A stretch of 64,000 bases of DNA from a virus: the IMG/VR virus record IMGVR_UViG_3300047472_000155, positions 62,001 to 126,000 of that record; one strand, written 5' to 3'. Below are positions 24,328 to 32,154 of this stretch, in pieces (position 1 is the first letter of the stretch; each line of letters starts with the position of its first letter). The position numbers were made by a program, and so were the translations under genes. The notes beneath the pieces are model-generated. The model was not told where the DNA came from and did not search any database. It was given only the letters and a program-made list of their open reading frames with translations.

Positions 24328-25003
24328 AGTTACTACTCTCAATGGAATGGCGGATGGCGATTTTCAAAGATTACTTGCAATATTAATTGATGAAAAAGAA
24401 GGCATAACTTTCCACTCTCAGCATTGGGACATGGAACAAAGAGGATTAAAGCGTCTTGGTTTTGGTTGCTATGGTGATGTATATGAATTTATCGGAAGTA
24501 ATGGATATGAATATGCTGTTAAAATTTGTTCTTTTAAAAATAGTGCTCTTCAACACGATGGTGAAATTCTATCAAAACTTCAAGGAATTGTTGGATTTCC
24601 AAAACTATTCCTATATATTGATGGTGAATCCGAGACATCAGATTTCATGATAATGGTGTCACAGAAAATAAATGGTTTCACTATAGCAAAAATAGTTAAT
24701 CCTTGGAACGCTGATAAAATTTTGGTTCAACAATTCAAGGATACATTTGAGCCAGAAATTTTGAAGATATTTAATCAAACAATTCGTTCCTCATTCGCAA
24801 GAGGTTTACGTCCTGACGATGTTCATATTGAGAATGTAATGTATGATATCAACGAAAAAATCTTCTATGTTGTTGATGTAGGGAAATTTACAAATACAAA
24901 ATTCACAGAAGTTAGAGACAATGATATTTCAAGTTATAGAAATAACGCTAGAATCAGTGATCTTTTGCATATGGTAAATTATAAAAAAGAGGTGCTTGCA
25001 TAA
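24302..25003 (+). CDS. Eukaryote-like protein kinase, copy 2
   Basis: 233 aa. It overlaps copy 1 by 26 nt with its own GTGGAGGTG site. It repeats the plan: GDFQRLLAIL, LGFGCYGDVYEF (about 51), YAVKICSF (about 74), RPDDVHIENVMYD (about 169) and VVDVG (about 190). All core catalytic residues are visible. The two proteins are clear tandem duplicates that have diverged outside the motifs, suggesting different targets or a pair acting together. Confidence 0.8.
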   Translation: MTEKLISFKVTTLNGMADGDFQRLLAILIDEKEGITFHSQHWDMEQRGLKRLGFGCYGDVYEFIGSNGYEYAVKICSFKNSALQHDGEILSKLQGIVGFPKLFLYIDGESETSDFMIMVSQKINGFTIAKIVNPWNADKILVQQFKDTFEPEILKIFNQTIRSSFARGLRPDDVHIENVMYDINEKIFYVVDVGKFTNTKFTEVRDNDISSYRNNARISDLLHMVNYKKEVLA

Positions 25004-25227
25004 TGGAAAATATAGTTAAAGTATCTATTAGTATTGAGGCTTCGGTTCACGTAACAGATCAAATGAAAGATAAAATAAAATCCTTAAATCCTTTTGCCTA
25101 CGAACAATATAAAAATGATGAAGAGGCATTGGCTATGATAGCTTTTTATGATGCTATGGACTTACTTATTTCAAAAAAATCTAATCTAAACGAACATGTG
25201 AAAGGGTTGAAAGTTGTAACCATATAA
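25003..25227 (+). CDS. Unknown small protein, 74 aa
   Basis: The ATG overlaps the stop of kinase 2 by one base. Soluble, with an AGATAAAATAAAAT motif-like run inside its coding sequence at about 25067. Co-translated with the kinases and possibly a partner. Function unknown. Confidence 0.6.
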   Translation: MENIVKVSISIEASVHVTDQMKDKIKSLNPFAYEQYKNDEEALAMIAFYDAMDLLISKKSNLNEHVKGLKVVTI

Positions 25228-25356
25228 CAATCGACATCAGATATTCCAACTTGACTGAACTACTATCATAACATAAATTCAGAAAAAAGTCAATCACTAA
25301 AATTCGATGGAACTCTGAGTTACAAAAAATACATCATATATATGTTGCATAAATCG

Positions 25357-25387
25357 TTGACTTTTTTACAAATGTAATATAAAATGA
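25357..25387 (+). promoter_or_regulatory. Promoter whose -10 lies in a motif copy
   Basis: TTGACT (25357-25362), then 17 bp, then TAAAAT (25380-25385), which is the core of TAATATAAAATGA (25375-25387). The 130 nt before it hold no gene. Confidence 0.55.
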
Positions 25388-25421
25388 ATATATAACAAAC
25401 GAGAGGAAAGTGAACCGATCA

Positions 25422-25868
25422 ATGAATATCAAACAACAAGTCAAGGAAAATATTGTAAAGGCAATGAAGGAGAAGAATACTAAGCAACGCGACTTTCAAC
25501 GTATGTTGATGGATCGAATTCAGAAAAAAGAAAAGGAATTTCAGCGTGACATTACGGATGATGAAATTGTTGTATTGTTCCGCACATTCAAAAAGCAAAT
25601 TGAAGAAGAAGCATTTGCATATTTCCAATCTGGAAATGTAGTTAGACATGATGAATTGGTTCAAGATATCTCAGTGTTGTTTGCATATCTTCCACGTGAA
25701 ATGAGTGGAGAAGAGATTAAACATCTTGCGTCCACGGTTGTTAGCCAACTTGAAGGTCAAGGCGTATCTCCAAACAAGGGAAATGTCATGAAGTTGATCA
25801 TGCCTATGGTCAAGGGTAAGGCTGACAATAAACTCGTCATGGATATTGTGAATAGCATTTTTGCCTAA
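25422..25868 (+). CDS. YqeY/GatB-like domain protein
   Basis: 148 aa from ATG 25422. A GTG at 25410 is closer to GAGAGG and also possible. It matches the YqeY family: VKENIVKAMKEKN, RDFQRMLMDRI, LFAYLPREMSGEEI, and KGNVMKLIMPMVKGKAD with D, I and V to the end. YqeY is related to the tail domain of GatB, which contacts tRNA in the amidotransferase. The role of free YqeY is not established. A phage copy next to NAD and tRNA-repair genes is suggestive. Confidence 0.85.
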   Translation: MNIKQQVKENIVKAMKEKNTKQRDFQRMLMDRIQKKEKEFQRDITDDEIVVLFRTFKKQIEEEAFAYFQSGNVVRHDELVQDISVLFAYLPREMSGEEIKHLASTVVSQLEGQGVSPNKGNVMKLIMPMVKGKADNKLVMDIVNSIFA

Positions 25869-25879
25869 ATAATTTCAAC

Positions 25880-25997
25880 ACGACAGGTTACAAAAGTTTT
25901 GCTGAACTAATATATAATTATAACTCTGTTAAATTATTAAGTAAATTAACAGAATCAGTTAATATATTAGTTCAGCGAAAAAAGCGTAACCTGTCGT
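25880..25997. repeat. 118-nt nested inverted repeat upstream of pnuC
   Basis: Outer stem ACGACAGGTTAC (25880-25891) with its exact complement (25986-25997). Symmetric 9 x 9 internal loop. Middle stem GCTGAACTAATATAT (25901-25915) with its exact complement (25962-25976). Inner stem TAACT-CTGTTAA (25921-25932) with TTAACAG (25946-25952) and AGTTA (25957-25961), a 4-nt bulge and a 13-nt loop. It ends 34 nt before the pnuC start, so as RNA it would sit in the pnuC leader. No T-run follows closely. Confidence 0.9.
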
Positions 25998-26030
25998 AAA
26001 AACAAAACAATAATATTGGAGGAATTAACC

Positions 26031-26825
26031 ATGAAACTTAACAAAATACATGTGATTATTGCAAGTATTTTATTCTTCATCATTGGATATTTTACATCAT
26101 CTTCGGTGATTGAAATTGTTTCTGCCGTTTCCGGTTTGCTTTGTGTGTGGCTTGCCGCCAAAGAACACATATGGAATTATCCAATTGGATTCGTCAACAT
26201 AGCGGCGTTCATGTATGTGTTTTGGGGAGCTGGACTATATGCCGACTTTACACTACAAATTATCTTTGCGGCATTGAGCGCTTACGGATGGATATATTGG
26301 CTTAAAGGCAAAGGTGAAAAATCGGTTAAGCCAACAAAACGTGTAACGACTTCAGAAATTATTTTATACATTGTGATTGCAATTGTAGGAACATTCTTGT
26401 GGGCAAATGTCAATCTCAGAATTTTTAATGGTGTTGCATTGCCATACTTTGATGCATTCGTTGCTGTGTTAAGTGTAATTGCTCAAGTAATGTTGTCAAG
26501 AAAGCGGCTTGAGAATTGGTATGTATGGATTCTAGTAGATGTGTTATCCGTAGGAATGTATTGGTACAAAGACTTACACCTTGTATCTATCTTATATATC
26601 TTCTTCCTTGTCAATGCGGTATATGGATTGATTGCATGGAAAAAAGAATACAAAAAGTTTCAAGTTGAACAAACGGTAAATAAAATAATCAAAGAGACTC
26701 AAGCAAGTTCAGAAAATATCGGAAATGCTATGAAAACTCCGTGGCTTAAGTTTGTAGAAGAACATCAAAGAGCTTACTATACTACAGATGATCCAGAAAA
26801 TCCATTCAATAAAGGGGATAAGTGA
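26031..26825 (+). CDS. pnuC: Nicotinamide riboside transporter PnuC
   Basis: 264 aa from ATG 26031 behind TTGGAGGAA. PnuC imports nicotinamide riboside through the cytoplasmic membrane by facilitated diffusion, trapped by later phosphorylation. Seven or so hydrophobic segments are visible from residue 4 to about 205. Family landmarks include WNYPIGFVNIAAFMYVFW, YGWIYW and RRLENWYVWILVDVLSV-like KRLENWYVWILVDV. The last 55 residues are a soluble tail. The downstream NadR-like enzyme completes the pathway to NAD+. Confidence 0.92.
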   Translation: MKLNKIHVIIASILFFIIGYFTSSSVIEIVSAVSGLLCVWLAAKEHIWNYPIGFVNIAAFMYVFWGAGLYADFTLQIIFAALSAYGWIYWLKGKGEKSVKPTKRVTTSEIILYIVIAIVGTFLWANVNLRIFNGVALPYFDAFVAVLSVIAQVMLSRKRLENWYVWILVDVLSVGMYWYKDLHLVSILYIFFLVNAVYGLIAWKKEYKKFQVEQTVNKIIKETQASSENIGNAMKTPWLKFVEEHQRAYYTTDDPENPFNKGDK

Positions 26826-26827
26826 TA

Positions 26828-27064
26828 ATGGGAGAAATTATATTCAAAACTTATTCCCTTGGAGAAATCGTTGACAACTTAGGTGAAAATGAAATTGCTA
26901 TAAAAATTGACGGAACTAGTGTGGGGGATAGAATTTATAAGAACAATGAGACATGTCAGCTTAGACGAGTGAATATAGATTCTTGTATGGATATTCCATT
27001 GATGATTAATACTATTGAAGTTTTGGAAAAAAGTGTTTGGATCATTTTGAAGGAGGAATCCTAA
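26828..27064 (+). CDS. Unknown small protein between pnuC and nadR, 78 aa
   Basis: ATG 26828 follows GGGGATAAG, and the stop overlaps the next ATG (TAATG). The product is acidic with mixed strands. By coupling it belongs to the NAD salvage unit. I do not recognise a family. Confidence 0.65.
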   Translation: MGEIIFKTYSLGEIVDNLGENEIAIKIDGTSVGDRIYKNNETCQLRRVNIDSCMDIPLMINTIEVLEKSVWIILKEES

Positions 27065-28104
27065 TGAAGACAGGTTTAATTCTAGGCAAATTCATGCCTT
27101 TACATCTAGGGCATGAATACCTTATCAATACAGGACTAACAGCATGTGATGTGCTTCATGTTGTTGTATGTAGCCTATCAAGTGAACCGATTGATGGAAA
27201 TTTGCGTTACGAGTGGGTTAAACATAGATTTTGTCAAGAAATTTTGAAGGGACGCATTGTTGTTCATCACCTCAAAGAAGATTGGATGCCACAAGAACCA
27301 AGTGATTGCATCTCTGAGGAAGCTTTCTTTGGATGTTGGGCGGGTGTAATGGAGTCTTTGTGTAATACTAAGTTTGACGTTATGTTCGCATCAGAAATGT
27401 ATATACATCGTATGTCAAATCAACTTAATTGCACTCCTATTCTTGTTGACCTTGAGCGTAAGAATGTTCCTATTAGTGGAACAATGGTTCGTGACAATCC
27501 AATTGGAAATTGGAAGTTTATTAACAGGAATGTAAAAAAGTATTTTGCAAAGCGTGTACTCATTATTGGCGGTGAAAGCACCGGAAAGTCAATTATGACT
27601 CAAATGCTTGACGAATATTACGAAGACAAAGGTTATCTTACTTATGGTTCTCAAGAATATGCTAGAGATTATATTGACCAAGTTTATAATGGTAATATGG
27701 AAAAGTTAACATTTGACGACATCACACATTTTGGTCAATCACAAATGAGAGATGTTGATAGCGCTATACAAAGTGGATTCCAAATTGTATTTTCTGACAC
27801 GGACGCTATTGTGTCTAAGGTATTTCAACAAACATACTACGGAAAGACATCTCCTGAACTTGATGAAGTCATTGACAAAGAACAATGGGATTTGGTTCTA
27901 TTCCTTGAAAACGATGTACCATGGGTTGATGATGGTCAACGTAATCTTGGAGAGAAGAAGCAAAGAGAATTATTCCAACATAAACTCTACGTTGAAGTAT
28001 ATAACAAAAAGAAAATGCGTAATATCGTGTTTATTAACGGAGATTGGGAACAACGATTTGAAAAGGCAAAAAAATCTGTTGACAAGTTGCTTCAACTAAT
28101 GTAA
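27064..28104 (+). CDS. nadR: NadR-like NMN adenylyltransferase / ribosylnicotinamide kinase
   Basis: 346 aa. ATG 27064 follows GGAGGA. The N-terminal domain has the nucleotidyltransferase motif GKFMPLHLGH (8-17) and ISGTMVRDNP (about 135) and should join NMN and ATP to NAD+. The C-terminal domain has the P-loop GGESTGKS (about 169-176) and should phosphorylate nicotinamide riboside to NMN. The N-terminal repressor domain of enterobacterial NadR is absent, so this is a pure enzyme. With PnuC it gives a two-step route from imported riboside to NAD+. Phage homologues are known, for example in KVP40. Confidence 0.93.
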   Translation: MKTGLILGKFMPLHLGHEYLINTGLTACDVLHVVVCSLSSEPIDGNLRYEWVKHRFCQEILKGRIVVHHLKEDWMPQEPSDCISEEAFFGCWAGVMESLCNTKFDVMFASEMYIHRMSNQLNCTPILVDLERKNVPISGTMVRDNPIGNWKFINRNVKKYFAKRVLIIGGESTGKSIMTQMLDEYYEDKGYLTYGSQEYARDYIDQVYNGNMEKLTFDDITHFGQSQMRDVDSAIQSGFQIVFSDTDAIVSKVFQQTYYGKTSPELDEVIDKEQWDLVLFLENDVPWVDDGQRNLGEKKQRELFQHKLYVEVYNKKKMRNIVFINGDWEQRFEKAKKSVDKLLQLM

Positions 28105-28116
28105 GATAAAATGAAA
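28098..28116 (+). promoter_or_regulatory. AATGTAAGATAAAATGAAA motif, solo copy
   Basis: A full-length copy overlapping the last codons of nadR, ahead of the gene at 28140. No -35 is visible. Confidence 0.6.
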
Positions 28117-28139
28117 GAGCGAAAGGAATTGATGACTAT

Positions 28140-28484
28140 ATGAGTAAGAATGGCGATATTAAAATTGCTGGAGATGAAAGACACAAAGTTCCAAACTCAG
28201 AAGTAAGAGGATATATTAATCAATTAAAAAAAGATGAAAAGAAAAATTATTCTAGAAGCTTAGAATTGTTGAATGCGCAAATTTCTACATCTTCTGACGT
28301 ATTTGTCAGCATGTTGTTTTCATCTGTAGTCGGACTTATTGCAACACACTTCTACCCTCAATTTAACAGTGGAGGCTATTGGATTGCATTGTTTCTAAGC
28401 ACAGGTTTTTTAAATTCATTGAAACTTAACTATAAAAAAGTAATTAGAGATGACTATACCCCTAGTTGGAAAAAGGAGAAATAA
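28140..28484 (+). CDS. Two-pass membrane protein, 114 aa
   Basis: The ATG follows AAAGGAATTG. A charged N-terminal half of about 55 residues precedes two membrane helices (FVSMLFSSVVGLIATHF and YWIALFLSTGFLNSL). No family recognised. It lies between NAD salvage and the ACP-like gene. Confidence 0.65.
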   Translation: MSKNGDIKIAGDERHKVPNSEVRGYINQLKKDEKKNYSRSLELLNAQISTSSDVFVSMLFSSVVGLIATHFYPQFNSGGYWIALFLSTGFLNSLKLNYKKVIRDDYTPSWKKEK

Positions 28485-28485
28485 T

Positions 28486-28731
28486 ATGACAACATTGACA
28501 GTACAACAAAAGGTAAAAAGCGTAATTGGAAAAATTAAAGGGATTCCATCAAAAGAGATTAGTATCAAAGATTCATTTGAAGACCTTGAATTTGATGGAT
28601 TTGATATGGATGAAATGATTGAAGTTCTTTCGGATTATTATGACATTGATCTTGAAGTTGAATTTAATTATGTAAAACATACACATGTAGGGCATGTCGT
28701 TAAGTTGGTAGAGAAGCTTTTTAATTGGTAG
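28486..28731 (+). CDS. Acyl-carrier-protein-like, serine replaced
   Basis: 81 aa from ATG 28486, with AAAGGAG before it. It has the acyl carrier fold pattern: VIGKIKGIPSKEISIKDSF, FDGFDMDEMIEVL and YDIDL. In true carriers a DSL motif holds the phosphopantetheine serine. Here the position reads DGF (Gly38), so it cannot be charged in the usual way. It may be a structural or regulatory mimic. Identification by pattern; fairly sure of the fold. Confidence 0.75.
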   Translation: MTTLTVQQKVKSVIGKIKGIPSKEISIKDSFEDLEFDGFDMDEMIEVLSDYYDIDLEVEFNYVKHTHVGHVVKLVEKLFNW

Positions 28732-28733
28732 AA

Positions 28734-28755
28734 ACAAATATAAAATAAAACGAAA
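28734..28755 (+). promoter_or_regulatory. ACAAATATAAAAT motif, solo copy
   Basis: A copy reading ACAAATATAAAATAAAACG and two further bases, directly after the ACP-like gene and before the next ribosome site. Confidence 0.55.
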
Positions 28756-28766
28756 GTGGTGGTAAT

Positions 28767-29021
28767 ATGCTTTGGTTAATAACAATCTGGGTTGTTTCAA
28801 TAATTTTATGTTTTTTCATTGGAAAAAAATCTTTATCTATTAATGACGATATGTTTGACGAAGAATTAGAAAATTTAATAATTTTTATTGTAGTTGGATT
28901 GATTCCATGCCTAAATTTGATCATATATTTAATAGTTCTTACATGTGTTTATTGCGAAGAAAGAGATTCAGGGATAAGTGATCTTGCAAAAGTGATCTTT
29001 CATGCAAAGAATGATAAGTGA
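28767..29021 (+). CDS. Two-pass membrane protein, 84 aa
   Basis: The ATG follows AAGTGGTGG. Two hydrophobic helices (LWLITIWVVSIILCFFIG and LIIFIVVGLIPCLNLIIYLI) surround an acidic loop. Function unknown. Confidence 0.65.
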   Translation: MLWLITIWVVSIILCFFIGKKSLSINDDMFDEELENLIIFIVVGLIPCLNLIIYLIVLTCVYCEERDSGISDLAKVIFHAKNDK

Positions 29022-29077
29022 TGGCATTGGTAATATGTGGTTTGGAAATGAGAAATGGTCAATAAGGAGGAATGAAA

Positions 29078-30205
29078 GTGTTAAATTTTACAAAAGAAGA
29101 TTACATGGAATATGTTGATCAAGGATATATCTCGCGTAAAGAACATCCAGAAGACTCAAATGTAGTTATTTTAAATTATACAGAAAAAACCGTATTTGAA
29201 CGCAAATGGAATGACATAACACTTCAATGCAGAGGTTTGATCTTGAATGAAGCGACATGTGAAGTGTTGGCAAGACCTTTCCCTAAGTTTTTTAATTATG
29301 GTGAAGCGAATGGTCTTAACATTTCTATTCCACAAACACAGCCAGAGATTACCATTAAGCATGACGGATCATTGGGAATCATGTATCGTCTACATGGTAA
29401 AATTCGATGGGCGACAAGGGGTAGTTTTGTGTCAGAACAGGCTAATATTGCACAAAGAATTTGGGATAAAGAATACGCCCAATATGAGCATTTAATTCCG
29501 AATTCCTTAACATTGTTGGCAGAAATAATTCACCCATTGACAAGAGTGGTTGTTAATTACAATGGACTTGAAGATTTGATTTTGATTGGCATTATTAATA
29601 GATTTGATGGATCAGATTACAATCATCTTACTATTACCAATTTTAGAAATCAATATGTTCCAATGCCAGTAACAGAAAAGATAGTGGGTAACGTTGATAA
29701 TATTATAGAAATCGCAAAAACCCTTGATCACAATGAAGAGGGGTTTGTATTGTGTTGGGACAATCCCAATTTTACATTTGACGAACAACAACCGTATCGC
29801 CTTAAGGTCAAGGGACAACAATACCTTGAAGTTCACCGTATCATTCATGGTATGAGCTTGAAGCAAAAAGTTGAGTCGTGGGCTAATGGCAACTTGAATG
29901 AATATATTGCATCATTACCAGAAGAGTTTCGTCCAGAGATCGAAGAAACTGCTTCCGAATGTGAGAATATTTATAGTTATATTATGATAAATGTAGCAAA
30001 AAAGTATCAAATAGCAGAAAAACGTGGACGCAAGAATTATGCTCTATGGATGCAAAAGAATGCTCCTAGCTATCTTCATGGTTTTTTATGGCTCAAATAT
30101 GATAATGAAATTGAACAAATGCAAGATAAAATTAAACAATATATTGTCAAAAATTATAGAGAATTGATTGGAGGAAATAACAGTGCAAGTGAGCAAATTG
30201 AATAA
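29078..30205 (+). CDS. T4 Rnl1-like RNA ligase
   Basis: 375 aa. GTG 29078 is about 8 nt after AAGGAGG. ATG 29072 is too close. It joins 3'-OH and 5'-phosphate RNA ends through enzyme-AMP and RNA-adenylate steps, classically to reseal nicked tRNA anticodon loops. Motif I is KHDGS with Lys94 as AMP acceptor. Further motifs are LLAEIIHP (IIIa), EEGFVLCW (IV) and RLKVKGQQYL (V). The length equals that of T4 Rnl1. It overlaps the kinase gene by 23 nt, so end healing and sealing are translationally coupled. Confidence 0.9.
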   Translation: MLNFTKEDYMEYVDQGYISRKEHPEDSNVVILNYTEKTVFERKWNDITLQCRGLILNEATCEVLARPFPKFFNYGEANGLNISIPQTQPEITIKHDGSLGIMYRLHGKIRWATRGSFVSEQANIAQRIWDKEYAQYEHLIPNSLTLLAEIIHPLTRVVVNYNGLEDLILIGIINRFDGSDYNHLTITNFRNQYVPMPVTEKIVGNVDNIIEIAKTLDHNEEGFVLCWDNPNFTFDEQQPYRLKVKGQQYLEVHRIIHGMSLKQKVESWANGNLNEYIASLPEEFRPEIEETASECENIYSYIMINVAKKYQIAEKRGRKNYALWMQKNAPSYLHGFLWLKYDNEIEQMQDKIKQYIVKNYRELIGGNNSASEQIE

Positions 30206-31229
30206 ACTTATAATCTTGGTTGGTATTCCTGGAAGTGGCAAAAGTACTAAGGCAAAAGAGATTTTGGATGAAAATCAAAATACAGTTTTAATTTCCTCAG
30301 ATGCAATTAGAGAAGAGTTGGGTGATGTAAATGATCAATCCAAGAACGATAAAGTTTTTGAGTTGTATTATAAACGTGCCGAAGAATCTCTTAAAGAAGG
30401 TAAAGATGTCATTCTTGATGCAACTAACACAACCGTAAAGTCAAGACGTATTGCAGTTGAACGATTGAAGAAACATGTAACAACCATTGAAGCTCATTAC
30501 TTCAATGTAGATTATTGGACTTCTTGGGGAAGAAATTGTAAAAGAGATAGATTCGTCCCAGAACATGTTATCGAAAGAATGTATAAATCTCTTCAAATTC
30601 CCACTTATGCAGAGGGATTTGATCAAATTGTATTTCACAATGAAAAAGAAAAAATGGATGAAAACAAGATAGTAACCTATAGTCGTAGTGGAATGATTTT
30701 CATATCTAGTTTGAAGGAACTTGAGGATTTCATTTCTTTGAATCAAAAATATGAGCGCATTATGGGAGAGCAGAAATATTTTGCACATGACTTACATGAT
30801 ATTTGGGAACTTCCACAAGATAATTCATTTCATTCTTTCAGCGTAAGTAGACATACTTATCATGTATGGAAATATATTCTTGAAAATTACAATGGGGAAG
30901 ATAAGATTGCCATGCTGTGGTCAGGATTGTTTCATGATGTTGGTAAAGCATTTTGCAAAAACTTCAAAAAATATGAAGATGGAACCGTATCACGATACGC
31001 TAACTTCATTGGACATGAGAATGTTTCTGCGCAACTTGCAGCAACACGTTTAAGTCAATACTATGATACAGAATTTGTGTTGAAGGTAGTTGAGATTATT
31101 CAATATCATATGCGTTTGATGCAAGTAGGGGATAGTGAAAAATCCATTAACAAATTGCAAAAATTTGTTGGCGTTGAGTTGATGAATAAACTTGAATTTT
31201 TCTATGAAGCAGATACGAGTGCAAAATAA
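30183..31229 (+). CDS. Polynucleotide kinase fused to HD phosphohydrolase
   Basis: 348 aa. GTG 30183 follows TTGGAGGAAATA. The N-terminal half is a P-loop 5'-kinase: LVGIPGSGKST (P-loop 14-22), SSDAIREELGD, DATNTTVKSRR and an Arg-rich lid. The C-terminal half has HD residues: SRHTYHVW, LFHDVGKAF and GHE. The known HD-Pnk enzymes have the opposite domain order and heal RNA ends by removing 2',3'-cyclic phosphate and adding 5'-phosphate. Here HD replaces the HAD phosphatase of T4 Pnkp. It should prepare cut RNA for the ligase upstream. Confidence 0.87.
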   Translation: MQVSKLNKLIILVGIPGSGKSTKAKEILDENQNTVLISSDAIREELGDVNDQSKNDKVFELYYKRAEESLKEGKDVILDATNTTVKSRRIAVERLKKHVTTIEAHYFNVDYWTSWGRNCKRDRFVPEHVIERMYKSLQIPTYAEGFDQIVFHNEKEKMDENKIVTYSRSGMIFISSLKELEDFISLNQKYERIMGEQKYFAHDLHDIWELPQDNSFHSFSVSRHTYHVWKYILENYNGEDKIAMLWSGLFHDVGKAFCKNFKKYEDGTVSRYANFIGHENVSAQLAATRLSQYYDTEFVLKVVEIIQYHMRLMQVGDSEKSINKLQKFVGVELMNKLEFFYEADTSAK

Positions 31230-31247
31230 AAGGGAGATGAATATATA

Positions 31248-32135
31248 ATGTTCAAAAATATTAAGAGATATGATAGTTCAGAAGGCGTAGTTTGGAAGTA
31301 TGTCTTTGAAAAAGAAGATGCCGTAACAGAAGCAGTTCTTTATAAGTACAATACTTTTGAAGATAGAACAGTGGTATGTTGTTCTGTCCAGTCAGGATGT
31401 CCTATCGGATGTACATTTTGTGGTACTGGAAATAAGTTTATTAGAAATTTAACTCCAGATGAAATTGTAGCTCAAGTAACACATGTATTTAGTGATATGG
31501 ATATCAAGGACATAAATAGTAGATGTAAAAAATTGCAAATTATGTTCATGAGCATGGGTGAACCTATGACAAATTGGAAGAATGTCGAAGAAGCAATTTC
31601 ACAATTAAATAACCTTTATCCTAACGCTCAATTACTTATCTCTACTATCGGAGTAGATAATGATGCAATTTTCTCTAAAATAATTCAAACGTCAAAAAGA
31701 ATATCAAAAGTTGGACTTCAATTCTCTATTCATCAAGCTTTTGATACTGATAGAGATAATCTCATTCCATTTAAAAATAAAATGTCACTTAGAAAAATAA
31801 GAGACGCAGGAACAATTTGGAGCCAAGAAACAGGACGAAAAGTGTATTTAAATTATTGTGTTGATGGAAAGAATGTTTCCAAAGAACACTTAGACAGATT
31901 AAAAGACTTGTTCAGTCCTACAACTTTTAATTTTACATTTAGCGTTGTGTGTAGCGCAGATGAAACAATGAAAGATTCTGGATATAGAAATCATGAAAAG
32001 ATTAAAGAAGTAATGAGTTCATTTTTAGAGGATGGATACAATGTAAGAATGTTTGATCCTGCGGGACAAGATGATATTGGTGGTGGATGTGGTCAGTTGT
32101 GGTATGTTCAACAATGGATGAATGAATATAAATAA
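31248..32135 (+). CDS. RlmN/Cfr-like radical SAM RNA methyltransferase
   Basis: 295 aa. The ATG follows AAAGGGAGATG. The iron-sulfur motif is CPIGCTFC (Cys51, 55, 58). FMSMGEPMTN binds SAM. Cys44 lies seven residues before the cluster and Cys281 (GGGCGQL) near the end, matching the two mechanistic cysteines of RlmN. Family members make 2- or 8-methyladenosine in 23S rRNA and, for RlmN, in tRNA position 37. The N-terminal domain of about 90 residues is missing, so substrate recognition must differ. Placed among tRNA-repair enzymes, tRNA is the likelier substrate. Confidence 0.88.
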   Translation: MFKNIKRYDSSEGVVWKYVFEKEDAVTEAVLYKYNTFEDRTVVCCSVQSGCPIGCTFCGTGNKFIRNLTPDEIVAQVTHVFSDMDIKDINSRCKKLQIMFMSMGEPMTNWKNVEEAISQLNNLYPNAQLLISTIGVDNDAIFSKIIQTSKRISKVGLQFSIHQAFDTDRDNLIPFKNKMSLRKIRDAGTIWSQETGRKVYLNYCVDGKNVSKEHLDRLKDLFSPTTFNFTFSVVCSADETMKDSGYRNHEKIKEVMSSFLEDGYNVRMFDPAGQDDIGGGCGQLWYVQQWMNEYK

Positions 32136-32154
32136 AAAAGGAGATGAAATAAAT

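Noticed and set aside
25880-25997. The nested inverted repeat as a transposon remnant or insertion-sequence ends
   Set aside because: No transposase, no target duplication, and the stems are nested with matched loops rather than placed at two distant ends.
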